NCBI GenBank assembly: GCA_913020705.1
Contig: CAJWBY010000105.1
Span: forward strand, 1-16,548
Source: an uncultured Colwellia sp.
GTDB lineage: Bacteria > Pseudomonadota > Gammaproteobacteria > Enterobacterales > Alteromonadaceae
DNA length: 16,548 nt
Direction of reading: 5' to 3'
Part shown: positions 8,438 to 16,548 of the stretch, piece after piece
Numbering within the stretch: the stretch's first letter is position 1
Layout: every line of letters starts with the position of its first letter
The notes under the pieces: model-generated
The model's database searches: none
Seen by the model: the letters and a program-made list of their open reading frames with translations, nothing else
Told to the model about the DNA's origin: nothing
Made by a program: the position numbers and the translations under genes

Positions 8438-9223
8438 ATGAAAAGAACCTACATACTAAAAGTTGTAATTATTCTGTTTGGCATTGTAGGCTTTTCGTCA
8501 ACCTCACAAGAATTTACAACTCAGCCTCACATTGAAGTTGTAACAGAACACTTACCTCCTTTTCAAATAGATACACCAACCAAAGTATTAGGATTCGCGA
8601 CAGAGGTAGTATCTACAGCACTGTCAAGCACGCCCTATACGTTTAATATCAGTATATATCCATGGGCTAGGTCATATAATATGACTTTGAATAAAACAAA
8701 CACCTGTATCTATTCGATTGCAAGAACACCTGAACGTGAGGATAAATTTCTTTTGGTCAATAGCATAGCCGAGCGAAATGTATCCCTAATAGGTTTAACT
8801 GAAAGAAGTTTGAATATAGAGTCATTTGAAGATGCTAAGAAATATATGACCGCAGTGATTCGTGATGATGTGACTCACCAACTATTAATTAGGCAGGGAT
8901 TCAAAGAAGGTGTTAATTTATTCGTCGTAAATAATACTCATTCACTGTTAACGTTATTAGCTAAACGTGAAAGCATTGATTTAATTTTAGCGGATGGATT
9001 TACTATTAATTATCGCGCAAAATTTAATAATTTAGATCCCAAAATATTTGAAAATGTTTACCAACTAAATGCAAAGCCACTAGATTATTATTTTGCCTGT
9101 AATATAAAAACGCCTCCAGAAATTATTAAACAATTACGCCATTCAATTAATCAAATGAAAGTATCAGGACAGATTGATAAAATAATCGACGAGTGGCAAT
9201 ATCCGGTAATAAAAGTAAATTAG
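8438..9223 (+). CDS. Secreted solute-binding protein-like, family 3 (amino-acid type)
   Basis: A 261-residue exported protein. The N-terminus MKRTYILKVVIILFGIVGFS is a typical signal peptide, with cleavage likely around residues 20-24; no lipobox cysteine is seen. The mature part resembles family 3 solute-binding proteins (SBP_bac_3): an opening strand IEVVTEHLPPFQI, then a GFATEVV segment, a PWARSYNM stretch typical of the orphan marine branch, and SIARTPERE near the first-lobe core. No permease or ATPase genes adjoin it, so it may be an orphan binding protein or sensor rather than part of an ABC importer; the ligand is unknown. An in-frame ATG at 8423 would add MHSIK, but 8438 gives the cleaner signal peptide. 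Neither start has a ribosome site. Confidence 0.8.
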   Translation: MKRTYILKVVIILFGIVGFSSTSQEFTTQPHIEVVTEHLPPFQIDTPTKVLGFATEVVSTALSSTPYTFNISIYPWARSYNMTLNKTNTCIYSIARTPEREDKFLLVNSIAERNVSLIGLTERSLNIESFEDAKKYMTAVIRDDVTHQLLIRQGFKEGVNLFVVNNTHSLLTLLAKRESIDLILADGFTINYRAKFNNLDPKIFENVYQLNAKPLDYYFACNIKTPPEIIKQLRHSINQMKVSGQIDKIIDEWQYPVIKVN

Positions 9224-9295
9224 CGCTTCATCTATAGTACGTAATATTTGTTTAATAATTCATCTTATGATGAAAGCCCCTTTAACTAACATAAT

Positions 9296-9332
9296 AGTGT
9301 CTGAGTAAATGAACCTTATTAACTCAGACACT
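9296..9332. repeat. 11 bp perfect inverted repeat between convergent genes
   Basis: AGTGTCTGAGT (9296-9306) and ACTCAGACACT (9322-9332) are perfectly complementary, and 3 further pairs can form inside after one mismatch. It sits between the convergent solute-binding protein and M48 protease genes, where a bidirectional terminator is expected. No T tract follows on either strand, so a Rho-independent mechanism is doubtful. Confidence 0.6.
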
Positions 9333-9387
9333 GCTATTTATAAAGAGTTTTCATCATTTGATAAATGAGAGCTAAATCTAAAGGCTC

Positions 9388-9420
9388 GTTCATAAGAGAA
9401 ATTAATTTTTCTCATTGAAC
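9388..9420 (-). repeat. Interrupted hairpin directly after the M48 protease stop
   Basis: GTTCA with TGAAC and GAGAAA with TTTCTC nest to form an interrupted stem that starts at the base next to the stop codon. The tail on the minus strand is not T-rich. It may stabilise the 3' end of the message or be a poor terminator. Confidence 0.35.
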
Positions 9421-10227
9421 CTATATATTATTGGGTTTTTTACAGCTAGGCGCATTGCTCGCTTGATAAAAAGTTTGAGATATCGACAAGTGAGCAGTTA
9501 ATTGATCAATACGCGTTTTATTCGATGGGTGGGTAGACATAAACTCTGGCGGAGCACCGGTTGATAGCTTTGCCATATTTTGCCATAAGTCGATAGCCGC
9601 TGATGGATCAAACCCAGATTTAGCCATTAAGTCTTGACCAACAATATCTGCTTCACTTTCATGAGTACGACCATATGGCATTAATATACCGTATTGCAGA
9701 CCTAATCCTAATCCTGACATCCATAAGTTACGGTTTGCAACATCTCCCATCGCCATTGCAGTATCAACAGCAGCCATACCTGTTTGAGATATTTTACTAG
9801 ATGACATACGTTCATTCGAGTGACTTTCGATAACATGGCCAACTTCATGTCCAATAATTGCACCGAGTTGGTTTTGATTTTCTGCTACTTTTAAAATCCC
9901 TGTGTAGACCCCTATTTTACCACCTGGTAAAGCAAACGCATTGACTTGTTCAGAGTCAAATACTACAACTTCCCATTCGCCGTTATGAGCTGATTTAGGC
10001 ACATTAATCGTAATGGCTTTAGCTACACATTGTACATAGTTATTCACAGCTTGGTCGGAACTAATCTTCTCTTTTTCTTTCATTTGCTCAAATGAACTAG
10101 CGCCCATTTGATCAAGCTCTGAACTTGAGAAAAGGGTTATTTGATTTCGGCCAGTAGAAGATTTTGCACAACTTGCTAAAACAACAAGTGCTGCAAGCGT
10201 TAATGAGAGCGTAACTTTATTTTTCAC
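9421..10227 (-). CDS. M48 family zinc metalloprotease lipoprotein, LoiP/YggG-like
   Basis: A 268-residue lipoprotein. The signal peptide ends in the lipobox LASC with Cys20, followed by Ala, which predicts the outer membrane. The zinc-site HEVGH (127-131) and the third-ligand region HESEAD (189-194, Glu190) define an M48 peptidase; FALPGGKIGVYTGIL (98-112) and STHPS (231-235) are further family marks. E. coli LoiP is an outer-membrane protease linked to envelope stress; the same role here is inferred. The start is GTG at 10227 with GAAGGAA 5 nt upstream. It lies 90 nt after the histidine kinase stop on the same strand, so it may be cotranscribed with the two-component genes. A weak TATTAT sequence in the gap could give a separate promoter. 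Confidence 0.93.
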   Translation of the reverse strand: MKNKVTLSLTLAALVVLASCAKSSTGRNQITLFSSSELDQMGASSFEQMKEKEKISSDQAVNNYVQCVAKAITINVPKSAHNGEWEVVVFDSEQVNAFALPGGKIGVYTGILKVAENQNQLGAIIGHEVGHVIESHSNERMSSSKISQTGMAAVDTAMAMGDVANRNLWMSGLGLGLQYGILMPYGRTHESEADIVGQDLMAKSGFDPSAAIDLWQNMAKLSTGAPPEFMSTHPSNKTRIDQLTAHLSISQTFYQASNAPSCKKPNNI

Positions 10228-10317
10228 AATATTTCCTTCGGTAAAGAGCTTAAATGAGATCCTTCCCTCTATAATAAGGAAATTAACAACAAAACTCGAC
10301 AGTTAAAGTAAAACCTA

Positions 10318-11796
10318 TTAAGAAATTTTGCGTAAGTTGAATGAAAAAGTAGTTCCTTCCCCTAAAGTACTCGTTACCTTGATATCTGATTTTAATAATT
10401 CCAATAATTTTTTAGTGATGGCAAGTCCAAGCCCTGTATGTTTTTCTTTGTCTTGAACGGCATTACTCCCACGATAACGTGTGTCAAAGATATAAAGTAG
10501 CTCTTCTTCTTTAATACCCGTACCTGTATCTGTAATAGTTAATTGGCACTGGTTTAGATTAATTTCAGTAATCACTAAAGTGATTTTTCCTGATTCAGAG
10601 GTATGACGAATAGCATTTTCTAATAAATTACTTAATACACGTTCTAATTTGCCAATATCACTATGTACTTGAGTATAAGAACACTCTGGCACAATGCTAA
10701 TGTCTATGTTCTTAACCGATGTTTGTAAACTGAATTTAGCAACAACGTCATATAAAAGTTCAGCTAAATTGAACGCTTCAAGATTTAGAGAAACTTGCCC
10801 GCTTTCAAGATGAGCTAATTCGAATATTTGATCGATTAACCCTTTTAATTGTTGGGCATTTTTCAACGCAATTTCAACATATTTTTGCCGTTGATCTTTG
10901 CTGACTTTATCGCTTTTTAATTCAAGGGTTTCAATATATCCCTGAAGAGAAGACAACGGAGTTCGTAAATCATGTGATATATCAGCCAACAGCTCTCGTC
11001 GATGCTCATCATTTTTTTGTAACATATCAAACTGTTGATTAATTTGCTTAACCATTTGCTCAAAAGCTTCACCAAGTTGATGTACTTCATTACGGCTGTT
11101 CGGCATCCATTTAGCGAGATTAACTTTACTATTATCAAAACCAACAGCTCGGAGCGCTTTAATATCTTTACTCAATCGCCTTAATGGACGAGTAAAATAG
11201 GCAAATATCCCTAACATTACCACAAATAAGAACAGCATAGCGCCACACATTGCCATAATAGAAAGCTCTGTTTGCCTACTTGACTGCAAACGGTTAAAAG
11301 CTGATTCATAGCGTTTTCCAGCAACAATTACATATAAATAACCTTGTAAACTATTGCCATTGAAAACAGGCGCGGCAGAGAATATCTTCTTACGAGAAAG
11401 ATGTTGCGGATCGTCTCCATAAATAGGTAACGAAGCTTGATTTTGTGTTAATTGAATAAGAGGGAGTAAATCAATTTTTGTACGCTTTATTAATGTTGGA
11501 GTAATTGAATGTGTAATAATTACTCCTTCAGGATCAACAAAATAAAATTCGAAGGCAGGACCCATAACCATTAACGTATGAAATAAATTTTCCAACGCTT
11601 TGTGATCATAAACACCTTGTTGTAATAATGGGTTATCTCTCGCTAGACTTGCTGCTAAAGATAAATGTAAATTTTGCTCTGATTCATATCTTGTTTTCTG
11701 TTCGAGCTGTTGCGCCCAAATATAAAACACACTGATAATTGCAATGAATACCACCAATAAAGAAAGAGACAAACGGTGATATAAAGACAATTTCAT
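10318..11796 (-). CDS. Membrane sensor histidine kinase
   Basis: A 492-residue kinase with one transmembrane helix at about 8-28, a periplasmic sensor region of about 150 residues (29-177), a second helix at about 178-201, HAMP at about 201-258, HisKA with phospho-acceptor His275 in ADISHDLRTPLSSLQGY, and an HATPase domain with the N box (Asn390/Asn394), DTGTGI (423-428) and HTGLGL (453-458). All catalytic motifs are intact. The sensor region contains FYFVDPEGVIITHS (84-97), reminiscent of Cache/PAS-like periplasmic sensors, but the ligand is unknown. It overlaps the response-regulator gene by 4 bp (ATGA), so the two are translationally coupled partners. I cannot assign a named system. Confidence 0.95.
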   Translation of the reverse strand: MKLSLYHRLSLSLLVVFIAIISVFYIWAQQLEQKTRYESEQNLHLSLAASLARDNPLLQQGVYDHKALENLFHTLMVMGPAFEFYFVDPEGVIITHSITPTLIKRTKIDLLPLIQLTQNQASLPIYGDDPQHLSRKKIFSAAPVFNGNSLQGYLYVIVAGKRYESAFNRLQSSRQTELSIMAMCGAMLFLFVVMLGIFAYFTRPLRRLSKDIKALRAVGFDNSKVNLAKWMPNSRNEVHQLGEAFEQMVKQINQQFDMLQKNDEHRRELLADISHDLRTPLSSLQGYIETLELKSDKVSKDQRQKYVEIALKNAQQLKGLIDQIFELAHLESGQVSLNLEAFNLAELLYDVVAKFSLQTSVKNIDISIVPECSYTQVHSDIGKLERVLSNLLENAIRHTSESGKITLVITEINLNQCQLTITDTGTGIKEEELLYIFDTRYRGSNAVQDKEKHTGLGLAITKKLLELLKSDIKVTSTLGEGTTFSFNLRKIS

Positions 11797-12518
11797 GCGG
11801 CAACACCTTTTTTATTAAATTTATAACCCACGCCCCAAACTGTTTGAACAATTTCAGGTTTAGTGGCATTTATTTCAACTTTGTTACGTAAACGATTAAT
11901 ATGAGAATTCACGGTATGCTCATATCCACTATGATGATAACCCCACACATTGCTAAGTAGCTGCTCTCGAGAAAAAACTTGGTCTGGGTGAGAAGCTAAA
12001 AATAAGAGTAAATCAAACTCGGTAGACGTTAATTCTATTTCTTTTCCTGCTAATAACGTCCGATGAGTTGTATTATTGATTTGCAATTCACCTACCGTTA
12101 AATGTTGTTCAGGTTGTTGTTGCTCTGTATTTTTTTGTTCTCTCTGAGCCACTAAATGTAACCGTCTTAGCTGACTACGAACACGCGCTTGTAATTCACG
12201 AACACTAAAAGGCTTACTCATGTAATCGTCAGCACCTAATTCAAGCCCTAAAACACGATCAATCTCACTATCACGAGAGGTTACCATTAAGATCACTTGC
12301 TCTGGTTTTTGTTCACGAAGTTGTCGACAAACATCTAAACCTGAGATTCCCGGAAGCATGACATCCAGTAAAACCAAAGAATAATTATTCTGGCTTAACT
12401 TTTCCAACGCTAACTCACCTGTTAAGCAATGTTCAACCGTTAATGAAAGCTCTTGTAGATTCAAAGTCATTAAATCTGCAATATCTTGATCATCTTCAAC
12501 CACTAAAATGGTATCCAT
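11793..12518 (-). CDS. Response regulator, OmpR/PhoB family
   Basis: From the ATG at 12518 the protein has 241 residues. The receiver domain (about 3-115) has the acidic pair Asp9/Asp10, phospho-acceptor Asp52 in LLDVMLPG, Thr80 and Lys102 in the SKPF motif. A glutamine-rich linker (128-139) leads to a winged-helix DNA-binding domain (about 141-236) with TSTEFDLLLFL and HTVNSHINRLRNKVE. A longer frame back to a TTG at 12581 adds MLTDIFQSLF and more, unlike any receiver domain and out of the T-rich terminator tail, so it is rejected. The site before 12518 is a modest GTGAG. The gene overlaps its kinase by 4 bp. Members bind direct repeats spaced about 11 bp; such an array lies upstream of the adjacent spondin pair. 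Confidence 0.95.
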   Translation of the reverse strand: MDTILVVEDDQDIADLMTLNLQELSLTVEHCLTGELALEKLSQNNYSLVLLDVMLPGISGLDVCRQLREQKPEQVILMVTSRDSEIDRVLGLELGADDYMSKPFSVRELQARVRSQLRRLHLVAQREQKNTEQQQPEQHLTVGELQINNTTHRTLLAGKEIELTSTEFDLLLFLASHPDQVFSREQLLSNVWGYHHSGYEHTVNSHINRLRNKVEINATKPEIVQTVWGVGYKFNKKGVAA

Positions 12519-12528
12519 GTATAACTCA

Positions 12529-12557
12529 CTATTTATGTTTATAAGAAAAATAAATAG
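12529..12557 (-). repeat. 8 bp inverted repeat in the response-regulator leader
   Basis: CTATTTAT and ATAAATAG are perfectly complementary around a 13 nt loop and end just before the GTGAG ribosome site. The stem is A-T only, so it is weak. It could lightly affect translation or be chance in AT-rich DNA. Confidence 0.3.
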
Positions 12558-12579
12558 GGACTGAAATATATCGGTTAAC

Positions 12580-12642
12580 AAAAAATCTTCACCTACTTGC
12601 CTTGCTTAGGATAAACCTAATTTCAACGCTTTTTGTAGGTGA
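12580..12642 (-). terminator. Terminator-like structure after the spondin pair
   Basis: On the minus strand TCACCTAC (12642-12635) pairs with GTAGGTGA (12596-12589), enclosing a small TTAGG/CCTAA hairpin (12606-12620). The structure is followed 3 nt later by six T (12585-12580). It lies about 30-90 nt after the stop of the second spondin gene and before the response regulator. The 38 nt enclosed loop is long for a classic terminator, so partial read-through into the two-component genes is possible. Confidence 0.55.
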
Positions 12643-12673
12643 GTATTTAAACTTCTAGATAACGCTCACTTAA

Positions 12674-13411
12674 TTACTCGGTGCGAGTTACCATAACGGC
12701 TAAAGTTGGATTATCAAAACGGTGGGCTTGCGTTAATGCTGAAACCATCAAACCATCATCAGCAGAAACAATACCGCTATGCATAGCAACCTTGTCAATA
12801 TCGTTACGTTCAGCGTTAAAACCTTCACCTGTTCCTCCACCGGCAGGACCAGGAATAGTAGCCATTAACTCAGAATTTTTTTCAGTTCCTGAGTCATAAG
12901 AACTTGTTGTTAGTGAAATACTTTCGCCAACAGCTAAATTATTTACGGCTAATGCATTTATACCTGTAAAAGCATCATTGGTATTTACTAACATTGTTGC
13001 CAAAGATAACATGGTAGGTGCATTATTTTCATCTGAAACAGTATACGAAACGTCAACCATTTCACTCATACCTGGTAGTATAAGCCCCGTTCCACCTTGT
13101 CCAGAAAGAACAATAGACTCGGCCAAAACTGCTGAGTTATCACCACTTTCTGCTAAGTTTTCCAAAGCTACACTTGCCATTTCACCTACCGACCATAACT
13201 GACCTTCGTTATGTAAAACCAACGCAACGGGTGACATTGGTTGTGCATACGTTAAATTAGTAACAGTTACTTGATAAGTGTAAGTGAACATAGGATCTGG
13301 CGCTGGTACTTCAGCAACCATCTCTTCAGAGTCAGAAGATGAGCCTCCACATGCACTAAGCATTACTGTTACCAGTGCGGTTAACGCTAATTTTTTATTG
13401 ATTGAAATCAT
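12674..13411 (-). CDS. Spondin-domain lipoprotein
   Basis: A 245-residue exported lipoprotein: signal peptide with lipobox LSAC (Cys21), then a Gly/Ser/Asp/Glu-rich tether (22-38). A bacterial Spondin_N-like domain follows from about residue 44, seen in YQVTVTNLTYAQPMSPVALV, VGEMASVALENLAESGDNS, NDAFTGIN, and SYDSGTEKNSE. The C-terminal part has a glycine-rich loop (PAGGGTGEG). In eukaryotes spondin domains occur in extracellular matrix proteins; the bacterial role is unknown, and surface or matrix binding is inference. Methionine is frequent (14 residues). The start ATG at 13411 has AGGAG 8-9 nt upstream. It begins 11 nt after the preceding spondin gene, its paralogue and operon partner. Confidence 0.85.
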   Translation of the reverse strand: MISINKKLALTALVTVMLSACGGSSSDSEEMVAEVPAPDPMFTYTYQVTVTNLTYAQPMSPVALVLHNEGQLWSVGEMASVALENLAESGDNSAVLAESIVLSGQGGTGLILPGMSEMVDVSYTVSDENNAPTMLSLATMLVNTNDAFTGINALAVNNLAVGESISLTTSSYDSGTEKNSELMATIPGPAGGGTGEGFNAERNDIDKVAMHSGIVSADDGLMVSALTQAHRFDNPTLAVMVTRTE

Positions 13412-13422
13412 GGGGTTTTCTC

Positions 13423-14160
13423 CTATTTAACCGTTACGGTAATACGAGCAACAGGGTTTAACCAACGATGAACGGTATTGTCTAAGTCACTTTTACCGCC
13501 AGCTAAATCATCATCACCTAAGCTTCCGCGGTGTATGTGAACATAAGCATTATCTTCTGTCATAGTAACACCCGTTCCGCCCGTTCCTGCATTCATGCCC
13601 GGAGCTGCTGGAATTCCTGCAACGCCTGGAGCACCGCCACCTGTGATCATTTCATCATTAGCTTCAGTGCCGGCGTCATAAGCATTCACAGTAAAAGTAT
13701 ACATTCCTGCTTCTGTTGGTATTTTCCAACTGTTCAATCCAATAAAACCATCATTGGTTGGTAACATCATAGCAACAACTGATAAATACATATTGCCGTC
13801 TGCAGTTGATAGCATTGTTTCAGTTGACATAGTTGGTGCTAACAACCCCATTGCTGGATTTTCAACTTTATCAGCTGTCATTAACATCGTGGATAATCCA
13901 GAAATATCTCCACCTTCGGCCATCATTTGAAGTTCCGATGAAGCCATTTCACCTGACTTGAATAATTGCGTATCGCCATCATGGGCAGCAATTAATATAG
14001 GTGTAAAGTGAATACCTTGAGTAAGGTTAGTTACTTTAATATCAAGTTCTTGTGCCTGTGTTAAAGCTGAAGTGCTCATTAATAATGCAGTTGATAAAAA
14101 TAACGCTGTATTTTTAATTTTTGTAGTTTTCTTTACCGCGTTTGAAAGTAGAGTGTTCAT
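13423..14160 (-). CDS. Spondin-domain secreted or periplasmic protein
   Basis: Also 245 residues, with a long n-region and a signal peptide ending in AQA (about residue 37), so probably released to the periplasm or exported rather than lipid-anchored. The domain pattern parallels its neighbour: IKVTNLTQGIHFTPILIAAHD, SGEMASSELQMMAEGGD, NDGFIGLNSW, YDAGTEANDE, then a glycine-rich loop. It ends with YVHIHRGSLGDDDL and RWLNPVARITVTVK, the ending I associate with bacterial Spondin_N proteins. About 17 methionines, many in pairs, make it markedly methionine-rich. The ATG at 14160 has AAGGAAA upstream. It is the first gene of the pair, preceded by a roughly 220 bp regulatory region with heptamer direct repeats. 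Function unknown. Confidence 0.87.
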   Translation of the reverse strand: MNTLLSNAVKKTTKIKNTALFLSTALLMSTSALTQAQELDIKVTNLTQGIHFTPILIAAHDGDTQLFKSGEMASSELQMMAEGGDISGLSTMLMTADKVENPAMGLLAPTMSTETMLSTADGNMYLSVVAMMLPTNDGFIGLNSWKIPTEAGMYTFTVNAYDAGTEANDEMITGGGAPGVAGIPAAPGMNAGTGGTGVTMTEDNAYVHIHRGSLGDDDLAGGKSDLDNTVHRWLNPVARITVTVK

Positions 14161-14193
14161 AAATTTCCTTGGCTAATTGTTAGTTCGAAATCA

Positions 14194-14199
14194 ATTATG
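14194..14199 (-). promoter_or_regulatory. Candidate -10 box for the spondin pair
   Basis: CATAAT on the minus strand (5 of 6 matches) would place the transcript start near 14187, about 27 nt before the start codon. No -35 hexamer is seen at 17 bp, consistent with activator dependence. A perfect TATAAT at 14261-14256, upstream of the heptamers, is the alternative; with it the heptamers would cover the start site, a repressor position. Confidence 0.35.
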
Positions 14200-14220
14200 C
14201 TGAGGAAGTGTTGCAGAGGC

Positions 14221-14249
14221 TTCACGAAGTTATCACAAATTCATCACAA
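14221..14249 (-). promoter_or_regulatory. Three direct heptamers at 11 bp period, candidate OmpR/PhoB-type binding site
   Basis: On the minus strand TTGTGAT (14249-14243), TTGTGAT (14238-14232) and TCGTGAA (14227-14221) are separated by 4 bp each, an exact 11 bp period. The first two are identical; the third matches at 5 of 7 positions. This is the geometry of Pho boxes and other OmpR-family targets. It lies 61-89 bp before the spondin start codon. A CATAAT at 14199-14194 could be the -10, putting the array around -35 to -62, an activator position. The adjacent response regulator is the natural candidate to bind. Confidence 0.5.
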
Positions 14250-14380
14250 GAATTAATTATAAAAGTAATGAAATTTTTTTGAGGATTTAGGTTCTACTCA
14301 TTAATAATAATTTTTAGAACTTGCAAGACTAGCGTTAAGCATGACAAAATTATTAACAATTATAGTATTTTAGAAATGAT

Positions 14381-14743
14381 ATGAAATATAGGTTAACGCC
14401 AGAGCTTTTCAATAACATCGCCATTACTTTGTCTTCTTATCGCTGGATTTTAATAGCATGGAGCGGTTTTTCTTTTGTGCTTTTTTTGATTTTAAGTAAA
14501 CAAATAGCACAAACCACACCCATTTTATTAGTGTGGTTTGCCATTTTTATTTTGTTTGCTGCTTTACAAACATTCGTCGTTGCGAGCTTTATTTTCTTCT
14601 TTCAAACTTTACAGTCGAATAAAGAAGAAAATAAACCGTGGAGAAAGTTTTATTCTACTATCGAATGGTGTGAGGCAATTATCTTTACTGTTATATTGCC
14701 TTTACCTATGACGTTGTTTGTTTACGCATTAATCATTATTTAA
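14381..14743 (+). CDS. Small three-helix membrane protein of unknown function
   Basis: A 120-residue protein with three clear hydrophobic segments at about 22-42, 47-73 and 96-119, no signal peptide, and a polar loop rich in Lys and Glu (78-92, KEENKPWRKF). I do not recognise a family. It is divergent from the spondin pair, sharing the 220 bp upstream region, and convergent with ligA, with 22 nt between stops. The ribosome site is weak. A possible promoter ATGACA-16 bp-TAGTAT lies at 14341-14368. Open coding, hydrophobicity and tight packing support a real inner-membrane protein. Confidence 0.7.
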   Translation: MKYRLTPELFNNIAITLSSYRWILIAWSGFSFVLFLILSKQIAQTTPILLVWFAIFILFAALQTFVVASFIFFFQTLQSNKEENKPWRKFYSTIEWCEAIIFTVILPLPMTLFVYALIII

Positions 14744-14765
14744 AGGCAATATATAAACAACGACC

Positions 14766-16548
<1,783 letters not shown>

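Noticed and set aside
12519..12581. N-terminal extension of the response regulator from a TTG at 12581
   Set aside because: The added 21 residues do not fit a receiver domain, the TTG lies in the T run of a terminator-like structure, and the ATG at 12518 gives the canonical MDTILVVEDD start.
14281..14318. Hairpin GTTCTA/TAGAAC between spondin genes and the membrane protein gene
   Set aside because: Only 6 bp with a 20 nt AT-rich loop and no T tract; too weak to distinguish from chance.

Overview
The window is AT-rich, tightly packed chromosomal DNA. It looks like a marine gammaproteobacterium of the Alteromonadales, probably Colwellia or Thalassotalea-like. This is inferred from close agreement of the CarA, CarB, DapB, FklB and LigA sequences with E. 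coli proteins recalled from memory, from low GC, and from spondin-domain envelope proteins; no search was run. There are no tRNA or rRNA genes, insertion sequences or CRISPR arrays. Two genes are cut by the window edges: carB on the left lacks its C-terminus, and ligA on the right lacks its N-terminus.

Left part (1-5819, minus strand): reading leftwards, an NTF2-like orphan protein, dapB (lysine and peptidoglycan precursor synthesis), then carA and carB (the two subunits of carbamoyl-phosphate synthetase, feeding arginine and pyrimidines). dapB ends in a hairpin terminator. carA has its own roughly 270 bp leader with a promoter candidate, two inverted repeats and a UUG start codon.

Centre (5868-9420): fklB (FKBP-type prolyl isomerase, minus) is divergent from an NhaC-type Na+/H+ antiporter (plus). 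A secreted solute-binding-like protein (plus) follows, preceded by a possible 33-codon ORF. Several long inverted repeats lie in the gaps. The largest has 19 bp arms with one mismatch and shares its A6/T6 tract with the fklB terminator.

Right part (9421-14380): an envelope-directed cluster on the minus strand. In transcription order it holds two tandem spondin-domain exported proteins (one with a cleavable signal, one lipoprotein), a terminator-like structure, an OmpR/PhoB-type response regulator, its histidine kinase (ATGA overlap), and an M48 LoiP/YggG-like lipoprotein protease. Upstream of the spondin pair are three heptamers spaced exactly 11 bp apart, the layout used by PhoB/OmpR-type regulators. 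The best candidate for an undescribed system here is therefore a two-component regulator controlling a pair of methionine-rich spondin proteins, with a nearby envelope protease. The regulatory link is inference.

Far right (14381-16548): a small three-helix membrane protein of unknown function, convergent with ligA (NAD+-dependent DNA ligase).
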